DNA of 8,754 nt from Pseudomonadota bacterium (GTDB lineage Bacteria > Desulfobacterota > Syntrophia > Syntrophales > JADFWA01), in the NCBI GenBank assembly GCA_030610915.1, contig JAUWQS010000054.1, forward strand, positions 1 to 8,754, given 5' to 3'. The stretch's first letter is position 1, and each line of letters opens with the position of its first letter. The notes under the pieces were generated by a model. That model saw only the letters and a list, made by a program, of their open reading frames with translations. It was not told the DNA's origin and ran no database searches. Position numbers and translations under genes: made by a program. Positions 1-6,031 of this stretch are shown piece by piece.

Positions 1-35
1 ACGCCGAAGTCTGTCAACTCGTAAATTCGTTTCAT
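1..35 (-). CDS. possible 5' end of a leftward gene, cut by the window edge
   Basis: On the minus strand an ATG at 35-33 opens a frame that reads MKRIYELTDFG and stays open to the window edge. A purine-rich GGGAGAG lies directly against the ATG, which is closer than an ideal Shine-Dalgarno spacing. Only 11 codons are visible, so no family can be assigned. It would be divergent from the tRNA/SRP/dnaX genes. The frame could be fortuitous. Confidence 0.22.
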   Translation of the reverse strand, partial: MKRIYELTDFG

Positions 36-414
36 CTCTCCCAAATTTCTAATTTCCAATTTCAAGTTTCACGCCGTGAATGGCTAAGATTCACAATCAC
101 TCTTACATATTGGGGGTTGCCCCTATTTATTGAGCTGATACATAATCTGTGTAGATCGGTGGCGAGATAATTACAAAAGTAATTACTCAGCCTACGACAG
201 CCTCAGCCTGACTACCTGAGTAGTTACCCCAAAATTAGAATTGCCGGCCGCTCCTGATTTTTCTTGAAAATCTTTACAACTTCAGATATACATAACAGTT
301 CATGAGTTCACCTCTAACCTTGAATGATGAGCTCTGAACACCTACATAAAGATAATAAGTGTGGGCGGCAATCTGTCTGTGCTGATATTATAAGAACAGT
401 ATAAACAGTGTACT
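36..414. other. gene-free region upstream of tRNA-Ser
   Basis: No convincing coding frame is seen. The stretch holds AT-rich iterated sequence around 45-69 (variants of AATTTCTAATTTCC), a small hairpin GTGAAT/ATTCAC at 76-94, a 14-bp palindrome TAATTAC-aaaa-GTAATTA at 168-185, and the 49-bp inverted-repeat remnant listed separately. A promoter for the tRNA and SRP RNA should lie in its right part. A TATTAT at 386-391 could be a -10 box, but no convincing -35 was found at the right distance. Confidence 0.5.
179..227. repeat. 49-bp mini-element with MITE-like terminal inverted repeats
   Basis: The left end GTAATTACTCAG (179-190) and right end CTGAGTAGTTAC (216-227) form an inverted repeat with 11 of 12 bases matching. 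The same terminal sequence bounds the 184-bp elements at 3541-3724 and 7498-7681. The interior carries CAGCCTCAGCCTGACTAC, which resembles the right part of those elements. It is probably an internally deleted derivative of the same family. No clear target duplication is seen. Confidence 0.55.
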
Positions 415-509
<95 letters not shown>

Positions 510-520
510 CGTCTTGATTT

Positions 521-621
521 GATAGCCGGATCCCGTGCAACGGAGGGTTGTGAACCCCGTCAGATCCGGAAGGAAGCAGCGGCAGCAATTACCGAAGTGT
601 GCTGCGGGTAACCCGGCTATC
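521..621 (+). ncRNA. ffs: small bacterial signal recognition particle RNA (4.5S type)
   Basis: This is the RNA of the signal recognition particle, which binds Ffh and directs ribosomes making membrane or secreted proteins to the translocon. The conserved domain IV apical motif GTCAGATCCGGAAGGAAGCA (559-578) contains the GGAA tetraloop and the asymmetric loop that Ffh recognises. The terminal helix closes exactly with GATAGCCGG (521-529) pairing to CCGGCTATC (613-621). At about 101 nt it is the short Gram-negative form without an Alu domain. A TTTTT run at 622-626 directly after the helix probably serves as the terminator. Its place between tRNA-Ser and dnaX is a recurrent bacterial arrangement. 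Confidence 0.95.
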
Positions 622-656
622 TTTTTAGGGGAGGTTCACGGTTGGTCGCCTTTTCC

Positions 657-700
657 CATTCAACATTCAACATTCGATGTTGGACGTTCGATGTTCATTC
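657..700. repeat. AACATTCGATGTT-type palindromic intergenic repeat (copy 1)
   Basis: This tract of iterated ATTCAACATTC and TTCGATGTT units is self-complementary. The reverse complement of 664-700 matches 5557-5593 at 35 of 37 positions, so it is a true dispersed repeat. A further same-strand relative lies at 5884-5913. It fills the gap between the SRP RNA and the dnaX leader. Function is unknown. Confidence 0.75.
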
Positions 701-728
701 TTTCTCCCTTGGTTCCGGCTTGTCCGGG

Positions 729-789
729 TTAGGCTGAAGGCTGAAAGAAAAACAACCTAACAGCCTTCAGCCTTCAGCCTTCAGCCTAA
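729..789. repeat. 17-bp perfect inverted repeat in the dnaX leader (CAGCCTT family)
   Basis: TTAGGCTGAAGGCTGAA (729-745) is perfectly complementary to TTCAGCCTTCAGCCTAA (773-789), with a 27-nt interval that includes one extra CAGCCTT unit. As RNA it would form a stable stem-loop ending 11 nt before the dnaX Shine-Dalgarno. The same heptamer units make up the interior of the elements at 3541-3724, 6740-6817 and 7498-7681. It could attenuate or terminate transcription from the tRNA/SRP genes, but no T-run follows it. Confidence 0.75.
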
Positions 790-814
790 GCAACCTGAGT
801 AAGGAATATAGTAA

Positions 815-2455
815 ATGGAATATCTTGTCACTGCCCGAAAGTGGAGACCCCAGGTTTTTGAAGATGTTGTTGGACAGGACCATGTGGTAAAAACCCTCAA
901 AAACTCCATCAGTCAGAATCGTGTCGCTCATGCCTTCATCTTTGGCGGGCCCAGAGGTGTTGGGAAGACATCCGTGGCGCGGATACTTTCCAAAGCCCTG
1001 AATTGTGAAAAGGGGCCGACGGAAACACCTTGTAATAACTGCGTCAATTGCAGAGAGATAACCGACGGGACATCTATAGATGTCCACGAAATTGACGGGG
1101 CGTCCAACAGAGGAATAGGCGAGATAAGAGAACTGCGGGAAAACGTAAAATTCTCTCCTGTCTCTTCACGCTGCAAGGTTTACATAATTGATGAAGTGCA
1201 TATGTTGACAAAAGAGGCATTCAATGCACTTCTCAAGACCCTTGAAGAACCCCCCGCCCACGTAATCTTTATATTTGCCACAACTGAAACCCACAGGGTA
1301 CCGGAAACTATACTTTCCAGATGTCAGCGTTTTGACTTCAGAAGGATATCACCCAAACAAATCAGTGACAAATTAGGACAGATTGCCAGGGCAGAAAAAA
1401 TCAATATAAGTGAAACCGGCCTGGCCTGGATTGCCGAGGGTGGTGATGGAAGTATGAGGGATGCGCAGAGCATATTTGACCAGGCAATTTCCTATGCCGG
1501 CACTGACATTAAGGATAGTGATATAAAAGACCTCTTAGCTTTGGTCGACAGACATCTTCTATTTGATCTTTCTGCGGCAGTTCTTGAAAGAAATGCGGGG
1601 AAATGTCTGAAAATTATTGATGATGGGTATTACTCCGGCCTGGACATGAAATATTTCTATCAAATGCTTCTCGATCACTTCAGAGACTTGCTTCTGATAA
1701 AGATAGCCGGTGATGATCTTTCCCTGATTATTCTTAGCGGAAAAGAAATTGAAAAGCTTAGAGAACAGGCGGACGGCGTTTCGAGAGAGACCCTTCAACG
1801 TTTGCTGGATGTCCTTTTGGATGAGGAGGAAGACATCAGGAGAAGCGCTAATCCGCGACTCAATGTTGAACTCGCATTAGTGCGAATGGCCTATCTCGAA
1901 CCGATGATACCGATTGATGAAGTGTTGGCAAAAATGGAGGAGATTGAGAGGAGATTGTCCCCGGAGCAGAGACTTCCCGCAAGATTCGATCAAAAACAAT
2001 CTCATATTCTTGAAGAGGAACAGCCAAAGTATGAAGTGGGCAAAAGCATACCCAATGACGAGCTATGGGAAAAATTTAAAGGTTTTGTAAAGAAAGAAAG
2101 TTTCCCCCTCTGGTCCAAGATTGAGCAGGGAAGATTTCTCGGATATGAAAACAAGCGCTTGCGAATAGGTTTCCCCAGTGGATATGTTTTTCTGGATTAT
2201 ATAAGTGAAAAATCCCATAAAGATCACCTGACAAAGATATCACGGGAGTTCTTTAAAGAGGATGTGGCTATAAAAATCGAATCGGTCGAACCGGATGCCG
2301 AAGATGGTAATCATATAAGTAAAAACGAGATTACCAAGGGTAACAGGATAGATGATATAAAGAAAGAAGCACTGCGCCATCCACTGGTGCAGAAGGTCAT
2401 TGATGTATTTGAGGGTGCCGAGATTCGTGAGGTTATTACGAGGGTTGGCCGTTAA
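815..2455 (+). CDS. dnaX: DNA polymerase III subunits gamma/tau (clamp loader ATPase)
   Basis: This is the motor subunit of the replicative clamp loader, which uses ATP to load the beta clamp on primed DNA and, in its long form, tethers the polymerase. The 546-residue product opens with the family signature YLVTARKWRPQVFEDVVGQ. Walker A is GPRGVGKT (45-52), the zinc cysteines are C64, C73, C76 and C79, Walker B is IIDEVH (124-129), sensor 1 is ATTET (155-159), the SRC arginine finger is at 168-170 and the sensor 2 region is GDGSMRD (210-216). The C-terminal part ends with the typical EALRHPLVQKVIDVF segment. AAGGA at 801-805 sits 9 nt before the ATG. No A-AAA-AAG slippery run like that of E. 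coli was seen, so a frameshifted gamma form is not supported. The ebfC gene follows after 145 bp of repeat. Confidence 0.97.
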   Translation: MEYLVTARKWRPQVFEDVVGQDHVVKTLKNSISQNRVAHAFIFGGPRGVGKTSVARILSKALNCEKGPTETPCNNCVNCREITDGTSIDVHEIDGASNRGIGEIRELRENVKFSPVSSRCKVYIIDEVHMLTKEAFNALLKTLEEPPAHVIFIFATTETHRVPETILSRCQRFDFRRISPKQISDKLGQIARAEKINISETGLAWIAEGGDGSMRDAQSIFDQAISYAGTDIKDSDIKDLLALVDRHLLFDLSAAVLERNAGKCLKIIDDGYYSGLDMKYFYQMLLDHFRDLLLIKIAGDDLSLIILSGKEIEKLREQADGVSRETLQRLLDVLLDEEEDIRRSANPRLNVELALVRMAYLEPMIPIDEVLAKMEEIERRLSPEQRLPARFDQKQSHILEEEQPKYEVGKSIPNDELWEKFKGFVKKESFPLWSKIEQGRFLGYENKRLRIGFPSGYVFLDYISEKSHKDHLTKISREFFKEDVAIKIESVEPDAEDGNHISKNEITKGNRIDDIKKEALRHPLVQKVIDVFEGAEIREVITRVGR

Positions 2456-2541
2456 TTGAGTTTCGGGTTTCGGGTTTTGAGTTTCGGGTTTAAATTCCAA
2501 TGCCCTTAACTCGAAACTTTAGACTCAAAACTCGAAACTGC
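2456..2541. repeat. TTTCGAG/TTTCGGG palindromic repeat between dnaX and ebfC
   Basis: It begins directly after the dnaX stop codon. Iterated GTTTCGGGTTT units on the left pair with AACTCGAAAC units on the right, giving a long imperfect hairpin. Positions 2481-2540 reappear in reverse complement at 5455-5514 with 57 of 60 bases identical and no gaps. A shorter relative (ACTCGAAACTCGAAAC) lies at 3806-3821. Confidence 0.85.
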
Positions 2542-2585
2542 TATGAACCCTGAACTGATAAATGATAGGTTGAGCAATACAGATT

Positions 2586-2593
2586 GAGGAGGT
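2586..2593 (+). promoter_or_regulatory. strong Shine-Dalgarno that fixes the TTG start of ebfC
   Basis: GAGGAGGT is close to the ideal anti-16S complement and lies 7 nt before TTG at 2601. No in-frame ATG with a comparable site precedes the conserved N-terminal region. The next in-frame ATG, at 2625, would remove the N-terminal residues that the family normally has. Confidence 0.8.
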
Positions 2594-2600
2594 AATTATA

Positions 2601-2915
2601 TTGGCAAAAAATTTGGGGAACATAATGAAACAGGCCCAGAAAATGCAGGCGCAGATTGCGCGTGTTCAGGAAGAGATGGCATCGAAGTCCGTCGAAGCAA
2701 CGGTTGGAGGAGGAATGGTGACCGCTGTTGTCAACGGAAAGTATGAGCTGGTATCACTTAAGATCGAGGAAGATGTGGTCAAATCCGAGGACATAGAGAT
2801 GCTGCAGGATTTGATCGTGGCGGCCGTGAATGAGGGGATACGCAATGCTCAGGAAATGGTTTCAGAAGAGATGTCAAAGATAACCGGCGGTCTTAATATT
2901 CCCGGTTTGATGTAG
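2601..2915 (+). CDS. ebfC: YbaB/EbfC family nucleoid-associated DNA-binding protein
   Basis: This is a small dimeric protein that coats or bends DNA in the nucleoid; its family is almost always encoded between dnaX and recR. The 104-residue product has the usual length. An N-terminal helical arm rich in Q and M ([20 protein letters not shown], 6-25) is followed by the family core [25 protein letters not shown] and a helical C-terminal half ending NIPGLM. It starts at TTG, supported by the strong GAGGAGGT site. recR begins 13 nt after its stop, so the two are surely co-transcribed and perhaps translationally coupled. Nothing is abnormal. Confidence 0.95.
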   Translation: MAKNLGNIMKQAQKMQAQIARVQEEMASKSVEATVGGGMVTAVVNGKYELVSLKIEEDVVKSEDIEMLQDLIVAAVNEGIRNAQEMVSEEMSKITGGLNIPGLM

Positions 2916-2928
2916 AGGTTGTTTCAGC

Positions 2929-3528
2929 ATGACAGGTTATGCACCTCCAATAAGACGTCTGATCGGGGAATTAAGCAAGTTTCCAGGTATAGGCGAGAAA
3001 ACCGCAACGAGATTGGCTGCTCATATTCTTCACGCTTCGGACAATGATGCGAAAAAACTTGCTGAGAGCATTATAGGCGTTAAAGAAAAAATCAGGCTTT
3101 GTTCCACCTGCTTCAACCTGGCAGAGGGAGATCTTTGTGAAATATGCAGGGATAGCATGAGAGACACAGATATAATATGCGTGGTCGAGGATCCAGATTC
3201 ACTAATAGCCATAGAGGAAAGCGGTAGTTTCCATGGAAGATATCATGTCCTTCACGGGACTTTGTCACCACTCGATGGAATCGGCCCGGATCAACTTAAG
3301 CTAAAAGAGCTTTTAGAGAGAATATCAGACGGAAAGATTGAGGAGATTATTGTGGCAACAAATCCGAGTGTTCAGGGAGAATCGACCGCCCTGCTTATAA
3401 CTAAGCTTCTCCAGGGAAAGGATGTGAAGGTTACCAGGATTGCTCTCGGTGTGCCGGTTGGGGGAGACCTTAAGTATACGGACAAAATGACCATGTCAAA
3501 GGCTATTGAATTCCGCCATGGAATGTAA
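2929..3528 (+). CDS. recR: recombination mediator protein RecR
   Basis: RecR works with RecO (and RecF) to load RecA on single-stranded gaps during recombinational repair. The 199-residue length is typical. A helix-hairpin-helix lies near the N-terminus ([13 protein letters not shown], 18-30). A four-cysteine zinc finger follows (C58, C61, C70, C73). The Toprim domain starts around [11 protein letters not shown] (82-92, with E87 and D90). The C-terminal [12 protein letters not shown] segment (174-185) and the end IEFRHGM are family hallmarks. The Shine-Dalgarno AGAGG (2914-2918) overlaps the ebfC stop codon, showing tight operon packing. The stop is followed 12 nt later by the first MITE-like element, so the operon may end there. 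Confidence 0.96.
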   Translation: MTGYAPPIRRLIGELSKFPGIGEKTATRLAAHILHASDNDAKKLAESIIGVKEKIRLCSTCFNLAEGDLCEICRDSMRDTDIICVVEDPDSLIAIEESGSFHGRYHVLHGTLSPLDGIGPDQLKLKELLERISDGKIEEIIVATNPSVQGESTALLITKLLQGKDVKVTRIALGVPVGGDLKYTDKMTMSKAIEFRHGM

Positions 3529-3540
3529 GCTACATTGTAA

Positions 3541-3724
3541 GTAACTACTCAGGTAGATAGACTGAAGGCTGAAGACTGTTAGTAAAAGCGGGAATACGGC
3601 ACACTTTGAAGCCATGTTTGATGCAAAAACCTGCTGTTTCTCTGCCAAAGTGCGGCAATCGTGTTTTTCGGGTACCTTCAGCCTTCAGCCTAAATAGCTT
3701 CAGCCTGACTACGTGAGCAGTTAG
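3541..3724. mobile_element. 184-bp MITE-like element, copy 1
   Basis: The terminal inverted repeats are GTAACTACTCAGGTAG (3541-3556) and CTACGTGAGCAGTTAG (3709-3724), matching at 13 of 16 positions. Inside each end lie CTGAAGG/CAGCCTT units. The element aligns without gaps to 7498-7681 with 157 of 184 bases identical. It encodes no transposase, so if mobile it would depend on an enzyme supplied in trans. No target duplication is visible here, and the right end directly abuts another inverted repeat (3726-3849), suggesting decay or nesting. A minus-strand frame stays open across the element in both copies (see findings). Confidence 0.8.
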
Positions 3725-3725
3725 T

Positions 3726-3849
3726 GCCTGAACGAAAACCCTGCAATATAGTTTTTCAGTTTTATTTGAAGAACTCAAACTCGCTGAGATTGTTTCCTTT
3801 TTTTAACTCGAAACTCGAAACAGTGCCTGAACGGGGTTTTCGTTCAGGC
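3726..3849. repeat. GCCTGAACG inverted/direct repeat pair upstream of the TPR gene
   Basis: GCCTGAACGAAAACCC (3726-3741) is the perfect 16-bp reverse complement of GGGTTTTCGTTCAGGC (3834-3849). The right side is itself a hairpin: GCCTGAACG (3825-3833), a 7-nt loop, CGTTCAGGC (3841-3849). AGTGCCTGAACG also occurs as a direct repeat (3723-3734 and 3822-3833). Between the arms lies AT-rich sequence with a TTTCGAG-family fragment (3806-3821). The right hairpin ends 18 nt before the TPR start codon, so it could influence translation. Confidence 0.75.
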
Positions 3850-3867
3850 GATAGTTATGGGAAATCA

Positions 3868-4806
3868 ATGAAAAGGAGCTCTGTCAACAAGATTGCAATT
3901 GTCCTGTCAATATTCTTTGCGCTATTTATTTTAGCGGCAAATCTACCGGCCAAACAAAAAATATCTTCCAGGACATATTATCTTCAGGGAAACCAACATT
4001 TTAATAAGAAAAGATTTGACAGGGCGATAGATAGTTATAAAAAAGCTATTGCGATAAATCCTAAGGTCGCCAAATATTATTACATGACAGCGAAGGCCTG
4101 TCAATTTAAAGGTTCAATGAAAACTGCCATTGCCTTTTATCAAAAGGCAATGGCGGTTGACCCGGATTACTACTGGTCATATTCTAAACTCGGAGATATC
4201 TGTCTTGAAAGAGGGGAGTCTGAAGAGGCTGTGGCATACTATGAAACTCTCATTGAGAAGTGTCCGAAAGACAGCACTGCCCATTTTTTTCGTGGGAAGA
4301 TATGTGACGTAAAAGGCGACATTGATGGAGCAATAAGGGAATATGGCGAGGCGATAAGATCACGGCCAAATTACTTTGATGCTATTCATTATATTGCCCG
4401 CGATTATTCAAAGAAGGGAGACTTCAAAAAAGCCGTAATATTTTACGGGAAGGCAAAGAAAATAAAGCCCTATGACGAAGATATCCTTGTTAACCTTGGC
4501 ATGATGTACACAAGGCTAAAAAAATTTACAAGCGCACTCGATGTGTTGCTCACAGCGCTCAAGATTAATCCGGTCAACAGTGAAACCCGTTTCTACCTCG
4601 GAAAGGCATACTATGGTCTTGGGAACTTTGAGCAGGCCATAAAACAGACGAAGAAAGCTGTTGAAATAGATCCTGAGAACGGCAGGACACACTTTACGTT
4701 GGGGTTGTACTATGATAAAAAGGGCTGGACTGATATGGCTCTTGCGGAATACAGAGAGGCCTTTTACCTTGCCCCGGATTATTACTATGAGGCTGTCCGA
4801 GAATAA
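3868..4806 (+). CDS. membrane-anchored or exported protein of eight tandem TPR repeats
   Basis: This is a protein-interaction scaffold with no recognisable catalytic domain; the partner is unknown. The 312-residue product begins with a short basic stretch and a hydrophobic segment (about 8-26, IAIVLSIFFALFILAANL), so it is either an uncleaved anchor or a signal peptide. The rest, 34-303, is built of eight 34-residue tetratricopeptide repeats. The helix-ending proline recurs at residues 65, 99, 133, 167, 201, 235, 269 and 303, in exact register. The frame is open upstream to 3724, but that part is repeat DNA and lacks a signal sequence, so the ATG at 3868 is chosen; only a weak GGGAAA precedes it. 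pyrE lies downstream on the same strand after about 90 bp, with no obvious functional link. Confidence 0.88.
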   Translation: MKRSSVNKIAIVLSIFFALFILAANLPAKQKISSRTYYLQGNQHFNKKRFDRAIDSYKKAIAINPKVAKYYYMTAKACQFKGSMKTAIAFYQKAMAVDPDYYWSYSKLGDICLERGESEEAVAYYETLIEKCPKDSTAHFFRGKICDVKGDIDGAIREYGEAIRSRPNYFDAIHYIARDYSKKGDFKKAVIFYGKAKKIKPYDEDILVNLGMMYTRLKKFTSALDVLLTALKINPVNSETRFYLGKAYYGLGNFEQAIKQTKKAVEIDPENGRTHFTLGLYYDKKGWTDMALAEYREAFYLAPDYYYEAVRE

Positions 4807-4890
4807 CGCAGAGTCAAGGAGTTAAAGCCTTACGCAAAGGCGCGAAGTTTTATTTTTTTGTCCTTTGCGGTCTTTGCGTGAGAATTGGTG
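4807..4890. repeat. CTTTGCG-type imperfect inverted repeat between the TPR gene and pyrE
   Basis: ACGCAAAGGCGCGAAG (about 4833-4848) faces CTTTGCGGTCTTTGCGTG (4863-4880) across a T-rich centre (TTTTATTTTTTT). The fold would be a stem-loop with U-rich sequence in the loop, not after the stem, so it is not a standard terminator. A possible GTG start for pyrE (4878) lies inside this repeat, which argues against that start. Confidence 0.5.
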
Positions 4891-4898
4891 ATTTTATC

Positions 4899-5489
4899 AT
4901 GAATGAAATGAAGAAGAGGCTTGCCGGGATTATTATTGAGCGATCCTTTAAATACAGCGACAATCCGGATTTCACGCTGGTGAGTGGAAAGAAGAGCAAC
5001 TTCTATTTCGATTGTAAACCGACAACCCTTGATCCTGAAGGGATGAATCTGATAGGCAACATTGTTTTCGATATGCTTGAGGATTCCGATGTCACCGCTG
5101 CCGGTGGATTAACCCTCGGCGCGGACCCTATAGCCAATGCCCTTTCCCTCATTTCCTATCAGCGGGGAAGGCCTGTAAAATCCTTTATTGTTCGAAAAGA
5201 TATAAAGGGGCATGGCACAAAAAGCAAGATAGAAGGTAATATCAGACCGGGAGAGAAGGCTGTAATTATAGACGATGTTATTACCACGGGGGCATCAACG
5301 GTAACGGCTATAAAGAGGGCCGTCGATGCGGGACTGGTTGTTGATCGCGTAATTGTGCTGATTGATCGTGAAGAGGGTGGGGTGGAAAACATAAGAAAAT
5401 ATGTAAATCGAATAGATGCTGTCTTGACAAGGACGGAGATAATGGCCATGTATACAGTTTCGAGTTTTGAGTCTAAAGTTTCGAGTTGA
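4899..5489 (+). CDS. pyrE: orotate phosphoribosyltransferase
   Basis: It joins orotate to PRPP to make orotidine monophosphate, the fifth step of de novo pyrimidine synthesis in the cytoplasm. From the ATG at 4899 the product is 196 residues. The PRPP-binding signature VIIDDVITTGAST lies at 122-134. The catalytic flexible loop is VRKDIKGHGTKSKIEG (98-113) with K100 and K103. The substrate region FTLVSGKKSNFYFD (25-38) and GLTLGADPIA (70-79) are typical. An in-frame GTG at 4878 would add seven residues, but it lies in a repeat; neither start has a strong Shine-Dalgarno. Oddity: the last 11 residues after Y185 (TVSSFESKVSS) and the TGA stop are encoded by a TTTCGAG repeat copy, so the native C-terminus has probably been replaced. 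Confidence 0.95.
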   Translation: MNEMKKRLAGIIIERSFKYSDNPDFTLVSGKKSNFYFDCKPTTLDPEGMNLIGNIVFDMLEDSDVTAAGGLTLGADPIANALSLISYQRGRPVKSFIVRKDIKGHGTKSKIEGNIRPGEKAVIIDDVITTGASTVTAIKRAVDAGLVVDRVIVLIDREEGGVENIRKYVNRIDAVLTRTEIMAMYTVSSFESKVSS

Positions 5490-5514
5490 GGGCATAGGAA
5501 TTTAAACTCGAAAC
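5455..5514. repeat. TTTCGAG repeat, inverted copy overlapping the 3' end of pyrE
   Basis: These 60 bp are the reverse complement of 2481-2540 with only three mismatches and no gaps. The first 35 bp form the final codons and stop of pyrE; the rest runs into the intergenic region. The two copies are in opposite orientation and bracket ebfC, recR, the TPR gene and pyrE. Confidence 0.88.
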
Positions 5515-5556
5515 CCGGTAGTCCCTACAAAGCAGTGCAGATTAGAATACCTCAAA

Positions 5557-5593
5557 GAATGAACATCGAACGCTCAACATCGAATGTTGAATG
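5557..5593. repeat. AACATCGAATGTTGA repeat (copy 2, inverted relative to copy 1)
   Basis: It matches the reverse complement of 664-700 at 35 of 37 positions. It is internally palindromic (ACATCGAATGTTGA). A degenerate unit (GATGAATATCGAACATTGAG) follows at 5602-5621. Confidence 0.75.
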
Positions 5594-5844
5594 AGAAAAG
5601 AGATGAATATCGAACATTGAGTGGAAAAAGATGGGAAGACAGAAACATCTGTTGAATGTTCGGTATTCAGACATCGTCAAGTGGTCAAGTAGTTGGTATT
5701 ATTCAAATAAGCAGGCTTTGCCCGAAAATTGGACAGTCGGTGTCAATTTGAATCCTAATGTATTGAATTGTTTGTGGTTTTTTCCCACTCGACTACTTTC
5801 CCACTCGACTATTTAACGAGGTCTGGTATTGGATGTTTGTTTTT

Positions 5845-5913
5845 CATTCGATGTTGGAATAATTTGAGGAGCGGAGCGACATCATTATTCGATGTTCGAT
5901 GTTGGACGTTCAT
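5845..5913. repeat. AACATCGAATGTTGA-family repeat (copy 3) with inner hairpin
   Basis: CATTCGATGTTGG at 5845-5857 and ATTCGATGTTCGATGTTGGACGTTC at 5887-5911 are units of the same family and same strand sense as copy 1. Between them lies a segment bounded by AATAAT (5858-5863) and ATTATT (5884-5889) that contains GAGGAGCGGAGCGAC. It looks like a repeat with another short palindrome embedded in it. Confidence 0.6.
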
Positions 5914-6031
5914 CTTTTAAAAAGAATTTTCCTCATGCGCTGCCGGGAGCCATGATATGTAACATGTTGAAATTATTGATCCGCACTGCTTTGTAGGAAC
6001 TACCGAAACCTTATTCAAGGAAGACCAGGTT

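Larger units (their letters stand above)
5515..6031. other. gene-free repeat mosaic between pyrE and the DUF3047 gene
   Basis: About 520 bp with no credible gene. It holds AACATCGAATGTTGA-family units at 5557-5593, 5603-5622 and 5845-5913, and an apparent third family made of TCAAGTGGTCAAGTAGT (5677-5693) facing CCACTCGACTACTTTCCCACTCGACT (about 5787-5812). The open frame at 5631-5816 crosses these repeats and resembles no protein I know. From about 5920 the sequence looks non-repetitive and should contain the promoter and leader of the DUF3047 gene. Confidence 0.6.

Noticed and set aside
386..391. TATTAT as the -10 box of a tRNA-Ser/SRP promoter
   Set aside because: No matching -35 sequence at a suitable distance could be seen, so it is not listed as a feature.
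729..789. CRISPR-like array made of regular CAGCCTT units
   Set aside because: The units are 7 bp, contiguous and without spacers; they form a hairpin, and no cas genes are present.
1559..1798. Minus-strand frames within dnaX and similar frames opposite recR, pyrE and the other genes
   Set aside because: They are antisense shadows of strongly conserved genes with no independent support.
815..2455. Programmed frameshift in dnaX producing a gamma form
   Set aside because: No A-AAA-AAG or long A run was found in the region where such sites lie; runs such as GAAAAATTT lack the expected heptamer.
3724..3867. N-terminal extension of the TPR protein
   Set aside because: The extension is encoded by inverted repeat DNA and would bury the hydrophobic export signal that begins at the ATG at 3868.
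4878..4898. GTG start giving pyrE seven more residues
   Set aside because: The GTG is part of a CTTTGCG repeat and OPRT proteins usually begin near the ATG at 4899; kept only as an alternative.
5631..5816. 61-codon open frame in the repeat mosaic
   Set aside because: It overlaps several repeat units, has no Shine-Dalgarno and no recognisable motif.
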